Program-made: the position numbers and the translations under genes | DNA from: Clostridia bacterium | Lineage (GTDB): Bacteria; Bacillota; Clostridia; Oscillospirales; CAG-272 | Length of the DNA stretch: 42,496 bases | NCBI GenBank assembly: GCA_017466375.1 | Contig: JAFTUH010000049.1 | Span: 1 to 42,496, forward strand | Direction of reading: 5' to 3' | Shown here: positions 33,430 through 40,278 of the stretch, piece by piece | Position numbering within the stretch: the first letter of the stretch is position 1 | Layout: each line of letters opens with the position of its first letter | The notes under the pieces: generated by a model | Databases searched by the model: none | Told to the model about the DNA's origin: nothing | Seen by the model: only the letters and a program-made list of their open reading frames with translations

Positions 33430-34215
33430 TTATTTTACGTCAGCGATATTTCTGCCGCTGACTTTTCTTGCGATATCCTGGAAGTAGTTCGTCAGTGCAA
33501 CGACGTCCGCGCCGGTGTTGATAAACGTGTAGCCCATAGCCACAAGCTCATCGAAGTTGCCGGGGCCGCCGACGGTGCCTGCGAATTTGCCGTGCTTGCG
33601 TGCCGTTGCCGCAACAAGACGGCGCACGCGGTCGATTTCGGGATGCGGCGCGGTGGGCGAGCCGATGCCCTGGCTGAAATCGGCAGGACCGAAGAAGATC
33701 ATGTCGATGCCGGGGAGGGCGCAGATCTCCTCCAGCTCGGGGACAGGTTCCGGATCCTCGATCTGGACGACGGTGAATCTCTCCGCATTGGCGTCGCGGA
33801 TGTAATCCTCCACATTGACAAGGCAGTACTTGCCGTCTGCGTTTCCGCCGTCGATCGGGCGGCGTCCGATGGGATGGAATTTCGTGTAGTAGACGATCTG
33901 CTTTGCTTCCTCATAGCTCATCAGGTGCGGGACCATAACGCCGGTGGAGTCAGCCTCCAGCGGGCGGACGATGTCGCTGTAGCATCCCTTGGATACGCGC
34001 GTCAGCACGTCCACGTCATAAATTTTTGCCGCGCGGACGGTGTCCTCCACGGATGACATGGCGTTCGGCACGTGCTCCAGATCGATCCATATGCAGTCGA
34101 ATCCGCACATAGCGGCGATCTCCGCAGCGCGCGGATCGGCGAGATTCAGTTTGATACTGGTGGCAACTTTGCCGGCTCTCATCTGCCGCAGAACGCGGCT
34201 CTTTCTCATCAGCAT
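33430..34215 (-). CDS. HpcH/HpaI-family class II aldolase
   Basis: A 261-residue protein. The start at 34215 (MLMRKSRVLRQ) has AGAGGATT upstream; a longer frame from 34296 begins before the promoter. Family motifs: IWIDLEHVP (metal site), VVQIEDPEPV (the EDP aldolase signature) and IFFGPADFSQGIG. Members cleave 2-keto-3-deoxy sugar acids, such as 2-keto-3-deoxyglucarate, to pyruvate or tartronate semialdehyde plus an aldehyde. This would fit the pathway suggested by the beta-propeller gene, but the substrate is not proven. Confidence 0.88.
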   Translation of the reverse strand: MLMRKSRVLRQMRAGKVATSIKLNLADPRAAEIAAMCGFDCIWIDLEHVPNAMSSVEDTVRAAKIYDVDVLTRVSKGCYSDIVRPLEADSTGVMVPHLMSYEEAKQIVYYTKFHPIGRRPIDGGNADGKYCLVNVEDYIRDANAERFTVVQIEDPEPVPELEEICALPGIDMIFFGPADFSQGIGSPTAPHPEIDRVRRLVAATARKHGKFAGTVGGPGNFDELVAMGYTFINTGADVVALTNYFQDIARKVSGRNIADVK

Positions 34216-34261
34216 GGGATAATCCTCTTTTTTGAAATATTTGACTGTTCCGTCATGGAAT

Positions 34262-34290
34262 AGCATAGCACTCGCGCGGGAGATTGTCAA
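34262..34290 (-). promoter_or_regulatory. Sigma-A promoter for the aldolase/dehydrogenase pair
   Basis: TTGACA, 17-base spacer ending TGC and TATGCT on the minus strand, about 45 bases before the start at 34215. A small TTCC...GGAA inverted repeat lies just downstream of the -10. Confidence 0.75.
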
Positions 34291-34333
34291 GGGCATTTCG
34301 TCAGTTCTTTTTGCACAATTGTCAGTTTTTGCA

Positions 34334-34981
34334 CTATGGGAGCAGTCTATCCGCGAGTACCTCCACCGTTGGGCAGATCACCTCGGCACCGGCTTCGCGG
34401 AGCGTGTCCGGATCGCGGAATCCGTAAGAGACGGCGATGACGTCAAGGGCGGCATTTTTGCCCGTGACGACATCGACCTCGGAATCGCCTATGAAGACGG
34501 TACTGCTTCTCTCCGCGCCCATTTCGGCTATGGCATTGAATACCGCGTCCGGTGCAGGCTTTTTCGGCACGCCGTCTTTAGCACCGACGGCAACGTCGAT
34601 CGTGTCGGCGAAATAGAGCGCGGCGAGCTCCTTTGTAGCAAAATCCGCCTTGTTGGAGACGATTGCCATCTTCACCCCTGCCGCCTTGAGGGATGTGAGC
34701 AGTGCCGGGATGCCCGGATACGGCGCGGTGTGATCGTTCATGTGATCTTTGTAATAGGAAGTGAACGTCGCGAGGACGGTCTCGGCGGTTTCCGCATCCG
34801 TTTTGTCAGGTACGGCGCGCAGAATCAGATTGCGGATGCCGTTGCCGACGAAGGCACGGACCTCGTCTTTGGTGCGCAGCGGCATACCGTGACGGCGGAG
34901 CGCCTCGTTTACGGAGAGATACAGATCATCGAGCGTATCGAGCAGGGTACCGTCGAGGTCCCAGACAATGGAGGAGTACAT
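34334..34981 (-). CDS. HAD-superfamily phosphatase (phosphoglycolate-phosphatase-like)
   Basis: A 215-residue protein. HAD motif I WDLDGTLLDT (nucleophile Asp8), motif II IVSNKAD, motif III lysine near VPKKPAPD, and motif IV FIGDSEVDVVTG. The cap insert is of the helical type. It releases phosphate from small organic phosphates. It ends before the aldolase promoter and may be a separate gene; no clear promoter was found for it in the hairpin-rich interval upstream. Confidence 0.9.
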   Translation of the reverse strand: MYSSIVWDLDGTLLDTLDDLYLSVNEALRRHGMPLRTKDEVRAFVGNGIRNLILRAVPDKTDAETAETVLATFTSYYKDHMNDHTAPYPGIPALLTSLKAAGVKMAIVSNKADFATKELAALYFADTIDVAVGAKDGVPKKPAPDAVFNAIAEMGAERSSTVFIGDSEVDVVTGKNAALDVIAVSYGFRDPDTLREAGAEVICPTVEVLADRLLP

Positions 34982-35049
34982 AGAGGAGGGTGTCCTTTCT
35001 TTTTTCTTCTTATTCTACTATCTGCAAACAGTGGGGATCACGCTTTTAC

Positions 35050-35121
35050 GCAGGAGGTGTGTAGCGCGGCACACCTCCTGCACCACCGCCACGGTCAGAG
35101 AGAAGGGAGTGCCCTTCTCTC
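35050..35121. repeat. Two-hairpin intergenic element, copy 1
   Basis: Hairpin 1: GCAGGAGGTGTG (35050-35061) with CACACCTCCTGC (35070-35081), 12 perfect pairs, 8-base loop. Hairpin 2: GAGAGAAGGG (35098-35107) with CCCTTCTCTC (35112-35121), 10 pairs, 4-base loop. A related element lies in reverse orientation at 35514-35585. Confidence 0.8.
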
Positions 35122-35513
35122 CGACACCTCTTTTCCTCATACGCGTTTCTTCAGCGAAACATGAGCCAACATACCACTCTCTCCTCAGCGAAGAGGAGCG
35201 TCAAAAACGAACGGCAGTGCGAACAAAGGCGAAACGCTATTGTAAAAGATACTCCGCTGCGCGTCGTGCTTTGTTTGTGCAAACATAGCATAAACGCTTT
35301 CGCTATAGGAACGGAGTACGCAGGAATTTATACGTACAAATCTGTATCGCAAACAGTACGCGTGGACGGAAGAGGGGGCACGGATAAACATTACCGCGAT
35401 CTTGCAAACTCTTTGTCTGTCAGTGCAGAGGGGGTGCAAAACGCAGCGGCAACGCTTCGGCGAGGACGGTGAGTAGCGGGCAATACGCCCTGCACCCCAA
35501 GGGAGTAGGGTGC
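35122..35513. other. Gene-free interval between the inverted elements
   Basis: No ribosome site plus convincing protein is visible. There are smaller hairpins, including CTCCTC/GAGGAG near 35190-35210 and CTGCACCC (35490-35497) with GGGTGCAG (35508-35515). The sequence has a mixed base content. It may be decayed mobile DNA or a structured RNA; I see no known family. Confidence 0.4.
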
Positions 35514-35585
35514 AGGGGAGAGGGAATGCCCCTCTCCCCTTGCCACGGAGGTGGTGTGGAGGGGTGGCGTGGCACACCCCTCCAC
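35514..35585. repeat. Two-hairpin intergenic element, copy 2 (inverted)
   Basis: AGGGGAGAGGG (35514-35524) with CCCTCTCCCCT (35530-35540), then GTGGAGGGGTG (35556-35566) with CACCCCTCCAC (35575-35585). Reversed, the order, loop lengths (8 and 4-5 bases) and linker (CACCACC.CC..GG) match copy 1, although stem bases differ. Confidence 0.8.
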
Positions 35586-35709
35586 GTATTTCTTCGTAAA
35601 ACTACTTTCAAAAGGATTATAGGGGCATCGCCTCTTTTTAGTATACCATACCGCTTCGCATATCGCAAGCGGAATTTGCACCGCTCGCGCAGGATTTTTA
35701 CTCCCCCTC

Positions 35710-35739
35710 TTGCGCACAGCGCAGTTCTTGTGCTATAAT
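35710..35739 (+). promoter_or_regulatory. Sigma-A promoter for the small membrane protein and probably lepA
   Basis: TTGCGC, an 18-base spacer ending TGC and TATAAT, 33 bases before the ATG at 35773. Confidence 0.6.
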
Positions 35740-35772
35740 AATATAATAGATACAACCCGAAAGGAAATACAC

Positions 35773-36075
35773 ATGACAGAAAAGAACAACGGCTCTTTTT
35801 GGAATAAAAAGCACCGCATACTCATGATTCTGTTTTGCACTGCCATGGTGTTCTTGTTTTTTTGGGCAAAGAGCGGTACACCGCCTGTGCAGTCATGGCT
35901 CGGAAACGCGCTCGGGATGACAGTGGTTCTGTTTCCCGCAGGATGGTTGTTGTGGGACGCAGGGAAGAGCGAAACGCTTTCCCCCAAGGCACGTTTGTGT
36001 GCAAAAATTGCTTTTTGGTATATTCTTGTCTGTGTCTTGAGCGGAGTGATCGCATCGTTTATTGCCGGCACGTGA
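35773..36075 (+). CDS. Small membrane protein of unknown function
   Basis: A 100-residue protein, ATG at 35773 with AAAGGAAA upstream; the longer frame starting at 35710 would begin inside the promoter. Three hydrophobic stretches (about residues 15-32 RILMILFCTAMVFLFF, 45-63 around MTVVLFPAGWLL, and 77-98 AFWYILVCVLSGVIASF) suggest three membrane helices. I do not recognise the family. lepA begins 45 bases downstream on the same strand with no terminator between, so it is probably cotranscribed with it. Confidence 0.7.
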   Translation: MTEKNNGSFWNKKHRILMILFCTAMVFLFFWAKSGTPPVQSWLGNALGMTVVLFPAGWLLWDAGKSETLSPKARLCAKIAFWYILVCVLSGVIASFIAGT

Positions 36076-36119
36076 CAAAAATATTTGATAAATAGATACA
36101 AAATCGGAAGGAAACGCAT

Positions 36120-37937
36120 ATGGCGAAAGAAAAACGCACACATATCCGCAACTTCTCCATCATTGCCCATATCGATCACGGTAAGTCTACCCTGGCGGAT
36201 CGGATTCTGGAGTTCTCCAAAGCGGTGGAAAAGCGCGATATGGAGGAACAGCTCCTCGATAACATGGATCTGGAGAAGGAGCGCGGCATTACGATCAAAG
36301 CACGCGCCGTGCGCGTCAATTATAAAGCACCGGACGGGCAGGAGTATGCCTTAAACCTCATCGATACGCCCGGTCACGTCGACTTCAATTACGAAGTTTC
36401 CCGTTCGCTCAATGCGTGCGAGGGTGCGCTCCTCGTCGTCGATGCCACGCAGGGCATCCAGGCGCAGACGCTCGGCAACGCATATCTTGCCGTCGATGCC
36501 GGACTGGAGATCGTTCCCGTTATCAATAAAATCGACCTTGCCTCCGCTGATCCCGACCGCGTGATCGGCGAGATTGAGGATATCATCGGTATTCCCGCGG
36601 AAGGATGTCCCCTTGTCTCCGCGAAAACGGGACTGAATATTCAGGACGTTATGGACGCCATCGTTCGCGATATTCCCGCACCGGAGGGCGATACCGAGGC
36701 GCAGCTGCGCTGCCTCATTTTCGATTCCGTGTACAACAGCTATCTCGGCGTCGTCACCTACGTCCGCGTCATGGACGGAACGGTGCGCGCCGGCGATCGC
36801 ATCCGCATGATGAGCACAGGCGCGGAGTTCGACGTGGTTGAGGTCGGATTCATGGATGCCTTCGGACTGAAAAAGCAGGACGTGCTCGAAGCCGGCGACG
36901 TCGGCTATATCACCGCATCGATCAAAACGGTGTCCGATACGCGTGTCGGCGATACGATCACGCTCGCCGAAGGCGGTGCAGAGGAACCGCTTCCCGGTTT
37001 TGAAGAGGCACTGCCGATGGTGTACGCTGGTATCTATCCCGCCGACGGCGCACGGTACAACGAGACGAAGGAAGCACTGGAAAAACTCCAGCTGAACGAT
37101 GCCGCGCTCACCTTTGAGCCGGAGACATCTGCCGCGCTCGGCTTCGGTTTCCGCTGCGGATTCCTCGGACTTCTGCATATGGAGATCATCGAGGAGAGAC
37201 TGGAGCGAGAGTTCAATCTTGATCTGATCACCACCGCGCCGTCCGTTATCTATGAGGTCACGCTTCATGACGGCACGCTCGTCCGTGTGGACAACCCCTC
37301 CAACTACCCCGCTCCCGAAAAGATCGAGGTGGCGGCGGAGCCTGTCGTTTCCGCGAATATTATCACACCGACCGAGTTTGTCGGCAATATCATGGAGCTG
37401 TGCCAGGACAGACGCGGTACGTTCCACGATATGAAATACCTCGACGCAGGACGTGCGGAGCTGCACTACACGCTGCCGCTCAACGAGATCATCTACGATT
37501 TCTTCGATACGATGAAGAGCCGCACGAAGGGATACGCGTCCCTCGATTACGAGATGAAGGGCTACGAGCCGAGCAATCTCGTCAAGCTCGATTTCCTTCT
37601 CAACGGGGAGATCGTCGATGCGCTCACGTTTATTGTCCATTCCGAGAAGGCGTACGGACGCGCACGCCGGATCGCGGAGAAGCTGAAGGAGAACATCCCG
37701 CGTCAGCTGTTTGAGATCCCGATCCAGGCAGCGATCGGCTCGAAGGTCATCGCCCGTGAGACGGTCAAAGCGCTCCGCAAGGACGTGCTTGCCAAGTGCT
37801 ACGGCGGCGATATCACCCGAAAGAAGAAGCTGCTCGAGAAGCAGAAAGAGGGTAAAAAGAAGATGCGTCAGCTCGGCTCGGTGCAGGTGTCGCCCGAGGC
37901 GTTCATGGCGGTACTCAAGCTGGATGACGATACCTGA
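36120..37937 (+). CDS. lepA: Elongation factor 4 (LepA GTPase)
   Basis: A 605-residue protein of normal length with GGAAGGAAAC before the ATG. G1 motif AHIDHGKST at 16-24, then DTPGHVDF (G3) and NKIDLA (G4). The LepA-specific C-terminal domain ends [20 protein letters not shown]. LepA binds the ribosome and supports translation and 30S biogenesis under stress. It is commonly followed by hemW, as here. Confidence 0.97.
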   Translation: MAKEKRTHIRNFSIIAHIDHGKSTLADRILEFSKAVEKRDMEEQLLDNMDLEKERGITIKARAVRVNYKAPDGQEYALNLIDTPGHVDFNYEVSRSLNACEGALLVVDATQGIQAQTLGNAYLAVDAGLEIVPVINKIDLASADPDRVIGEIEDIIGIPAEGCPLVSAKTGLNIQDVMDAIVRDIPAPEGDTEAQLRCLIFDSVYNSYLGVVTYVRVMDGTVRAGDRIRMMSTGAEFDVVEVGFMDAFGLKKQDVLEAGDVGYITASIKTVSDTRVGDTITLAEGGAEEPLPGFEEALPMVYAGIYPADGARYNETKEALEKLQLNDAALTFEPETSAALGFGFRCGFLGLLHMEIIEERLEREFNLDLITTAPSVIYEVTLHDGTLVRVDNPSNYPAPEKIEVAAEPVVSANIITPTEFVGNIMELCQDRRGTFHDMKYLDAGRAELHYTLPLNEIIYDFFDTMKSRTKGYASLDYEMKGYEPSNLVKLDFLLNGEIVDALTFIVHSEKAYGRARRIAEKLKENIPRQLFEIPIQAAIGSKVIARETVKALRKDVLAKCYGGDITRKKKLLEKQKEGKKKMRQLGSVQVSPEAFMAVLKLDDDT

Positions 37938-37969
37938 TCTGTCAAAGCATCCGGAAAGGAGGAGAGCAT

Positions 37970-39217
37970 ATGCCGGGGATCCAGTTGTTTGACAACCGAC
38001 GGGACAGAAAATCCCCCTTCGCACGGTTTGAAAAAAGCCGGCTGGGGCTGTATCTGCACATCCCGTTCTGCCGCGCGAAGTGCGCGTACTGCGATTTTTA
38101 TTCCTTTGTGCCGAATGAGGAAGAGATTATGGAGCGCTACGTGGATGCGCTGATTCTGCATATGCAGTCCTACCGCGCCGGTGCCAAGGATTATCTGCCC
38201 GATACGGTGTTCATCGGCGGCGGCACGCCTACAGCTCTGCCGATCGAGCTTCTGCTCAAGCTGATTCGTGCCGTGAAGCGGAATTTCACGCTGGCGAAGG
38301 GGGCGGAATTTACCCTTGAGGCGAATCCTGCCACGGTCGATGTCGGTATGCTCCGCCGTCTCCGCTGGGCAGGCGTCAACCGACTCAGCATGGGACTGCA
38401 AAGTGCGAACAACGAGGAGCTTGCCGCGCTCTCGCGTGTCCACCGACGGGAGGATTTTGCAGAGAGCTTCCGCGCCGCCCGCCGTGCTCGGATCGAGAAC
38501 ATCAACGTCGATCTCATGTTCGGTATCCCGTACCAGACGAAAAAATCCCTTATGAAAACGCTTGCCTACGTCGTGCGGCTCGGACCGGAGCACATCTCGC
38601 TGTACGATCTGATTCTGGAGCCGTCCACGCCGCTGGCGAAGCGTGCGCCCGGACTCCCGATGCCGTCGGATGACGAGGAGGCGGACATGTATCTTGCCGC
38701 GGTGGAGTTTCTCGCGCAGAACGGATACGCGCAGTATGAGGTTTCCAATTTCGCGCGTCCGGGATACCAGTGCCGGCACAATCTGAAATACTGGAACTGT
38801 GAGGAATATCTCGGCCTCGGCGCGTCCGCGCACTCCTATTTCCGCGACAGCCGATTCTCGTTCGCGAGAGATGTTAAGCGGTATATGCACGGCATTGAGG
38901 TGCCTACCTCGCGCATCAAAATGACGGATGAAAATGACGTGATCTCGCCGCAGGAGCGAATCGGAGAGTATATCATGCTCCGCTTCCGACTGACGGCAGG
39001 ACTGAGCGACCGCGAATTCACGCGCCGGTTTGGATTCTCCTTTACACAGAAGTACGGCAAAAAGATGCAGCCGTACATCAGCGGCGGATTTGCCGCGTAC
39101 AAGGACGGCGTGTATGCGCTCACCCCGCGCGGAATGTTCGTGAGCAATTATATCCTGTCCGACCTGCTCGATTTCGAGGATCTCGGTCAGCTGCATCTGT
39201 TCAGCGGAATGAAATAA
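37970..39217 (+). CDS. hemW: Radical SAM heme-chaperone HemW
   Basis: A 415-residue protein with AAGGAGGAG before the ATG, 32 bases after lepA. The radical SAM cluster CRAKCAYC (CxxxCxxC) follows LGLYLHIPF. Further family motifs are FIGGGTPT, SMGLQS and the HemW-type CRHNLKYWNCEEYLGLGASAHS. HemW is homologous to coproporphyrinogen III dehydrogenase but is now thought to insert heme into proteins. An N-terminal extension of about 25 residues lies before the fold. The lepA-hemW order is typical of Firmicutes. Confidence 0.95.
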   Translation: MPGIQLFDNRRDRKSPFARFEKSRLGLYLHIPFCRAKCAYCDFYSFVPNEEEIMERYVDALILHMQSYRAGAKDYLPDTVFIGGGTPTALPIELLLKLIRAVKRNFTLAKGAEFTLEANPATVDVGMLRRLRWAGVNRLSMGLQSANNEELAALSRVHRREDFAESFRAARRARIENINVDLMFGIPYQTKKSLMKTLAYVVRLGPEHISLYDLILEPSTPLAKRAPGLPMPSDDEEADMYLAAVEFLAQNGYAQYEVSNFARPGYQCRHNLKYWNCEEYLGLGASAHSYFRDSRFSFARDVKRYMHGIEVPTSRIKMTDENDVISPQERIGEYIMLRFRLTAGLSDREFTRRFGFSFTQKYGKKMQPYISGGFAAYKDGVYALTPRGMFVSNYILSDLLDFEDLGQLHLFSGMK

Positions 39218-39219
39218 AG

Positions 39220-39249
39220 AAAACCGCCGTTCTTTGAAACGGCGGTTTT
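39220..39249. terminator. Bidirectional terminator after hemW
   Basis: AAAACCGCCGTT pairs with AACGGCGGTTTT over a six-base loop, 12 perfect pairs flanked by A- and T-runs. It ends hemW and the convergent lipoprotein gene. Confidence 0.92.
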
Positions 39250-39250
39250 G

Positions 39251-39754
39251 CTATAGCAGAGCAACGGAATATGTAAATACCCACACGGCGGTGTTGCCTT
39301 TGAAGCGACCGCGGTTTTCCCGGACAGTGATCCGTACTGTGCCGGTCGCCCCATCTGTGAGCCGTATGTTCACTGTGGTGTTTCCGATATCGGGCACACT
39401 GTCCTCCTCCCAAACGGTGCAGTGCAGGGTGATGCAAGCGTTTGCCTTGCCCGTTACTGTGCCGCCGCTTTTCAGTTCCCGTCCGTTTACTGTGACGGAC
39501 TTTTTCCAATCGTTGCCGACGCTGTGGTTAGATTGCAGGGTGAATTTGTATTGAATCACATACACGCCGTGGGAAGAGTGAGAGGGGATTGTTTCAAGTG
39601 TCGGTACGGTTTCGATTTCGGGCAGCTTCTCTGTGGAAACGGTGGTATGGATGGTGTTTGGCGCGTTCATTTTCTTCGGTGCCGGCTGTGTCTCGGTACA
39701 TCCCGTGAACATCATTGATAGAATGGCAATAAAACAGATCATGTGATTTTTCAT
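39251..39754 (-). CDS. Small secreted lipoprotein, unknown function
   Basis: A 167-residue protein. The start at 39754 (MKNHMICFIAIL) has GAGGGAA upstream; the longer frame would begin inside the promoter. The hydrophobic core ends MFTGC, so C19 is a lipobox cysteine. Residues 20-60 are Pro/Thr/Glu-rich linker. The rest is beta-rich, ending RVFTYSVALL-like (KGNTAVWVFTYSVALL). I do not recognise a family. Confidence 0.65.
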   Translation of the reverse strand: MKNHMICFIAILSMMFTGCTETQPAPKKMNAPNTIHTTVSTEKLPEIETVPTLETIPSHSSHGVYVIQYKFTLQSNHSVGNDWKKSVTVNGRELKSGGTVTGKANACITLHCTVWEEDSVPDIGNTTVNIRLTDGATGTVRITVRENRGRFKGNTAVWVFTYSVALL

Positions 39755-39803
39755 GCTTTCCCTCACGGTGTTTTGCTTTTCTTTAAGGATAAATGATGAT
39801 AAT

Positions 39804-39832
39804 ATTATACCATTGCTTTCTGTAAAACACAA
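39804..39832 (-). promoter_or_regulatory. Sigma-A promoter for the lipoprotein
   Basis: TTGTGT, 17-base spacer ending TGG, TATAAT on the minus strand, about 50 bases before the start at 39754. Confidence 0.65.
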
Positions 39833-39856
39833 GTGCTTCCTGACGCATACAGAAAA

Positions 39857-39878
39857 CTTCTTCCGGAAAAAGTATAAT
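39857..39878 (+). promoter_or_regulatory. TTCCGGAA palindrome abutting a TATAAT: possible operator of the XRE gene
   Basis: CTTCTTCCGGAAAAAG is an imperfect inverted repeat ending one base before TATAAT (39873-39878), a good place for an autoregulating repressor to bind. No good -35 is visible. Confidence 0.4.
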
Positions 39879-39910
39879 TATTATAGGAATTTCGGAGGAG
39901 TGTGAAACCC

Positions 39911-40180
39911 ATGGGTAAAGAGGTTGAGTTCAAAAACCGAGATCGTTTTATTCAATTAGGAATAGCAATCGCGGCGCTTAGAAAAATTAGAGGACTATCA
40001 CAGGAGAAGTTGGCTGAAAAAGCTGGAATTAGTCGTTCTCTGTTGAGTGTGATTGAAGCCCCCGGACTTGCACACGGATTTTCCCTTGAGGTATTCTTCA
40101 ATCTTGCGGACGCATTGGATATCGATCCTGCCGATTTGATCCGTACCGCGATCTTTCCCGATCAGATTATGAAAAAATAA
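39911..40180 (+). CDS. XRE-family helix-turn-helix regulator
   Basis: An 89-residue protein. The ATG at 39911 has GGAGGAG about 10 bases upstream; a GTG nine bases earlier sits too close to that site. LGIAIAALRKIRGLSQEKLAE..GISRSLLSVIEAPG is the Cro/CI-type helix-turn-helix. The tail SLEVFFNLADALDIDPADLI is the usual continuation. There is no sensor domain, so it probably binds DNA as a dimer. It may repress its own promoter and possibly the divergent lipoprotein; the target is unknown. It has a strong terminator after it. Confidence 0.85.
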   Translation: MGKEVEFKNRDRFIQLGIAIAALRKIRGLSQEKLAEKAGISRSLLSVIEAPGLAHGFSLEVFFNLADALDIDPADLIRTAIFPDQIMKK

Positions 40181-40182
40181 AG

Positions 40183-40219
40183 AAAACTCCCACCGATTGC
40201 GGTCGATGGGAGATTTTTT
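40183..40219 (+). terminator. Terminator of the XRE gene
   Basis: CTCCCA (40187-40192) pairs with TGGGAG (40207-40212), with CGA/TCG continuing the stem, followed by a T-run of six. Confidence 0.85.
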
Positions 40220-40228
40220 GTGGTTTGC

Positions 40229-40248
40229 GGCGGGAGCAAGCCCCCGCC
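40229..40248. repeat. GC-rich hairpin repeat
   Basis: GGCGGG (40229-40234) pairs with CCCGCC (40243-40248) around AGCAAGCC. It has the look of a dispersed intergenic repeat, but only one copy is in this window. Confidence 0.5.
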
Positions 40249-40278
40249 CTACGCAGATTTTCGGTGCATTGTCCCTTT

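Noticed and set aside
35185..35755. Arg/Pro/Cys-rich frames over the hairpin-rich interval
   Set aside because: They read through inverted repeats, lack ribosome sites and have no protein-like pattern.
36351..38024. 557-codon frame antisense to lepA
   Set aside because: Antisense to a certain housekeeping gene.
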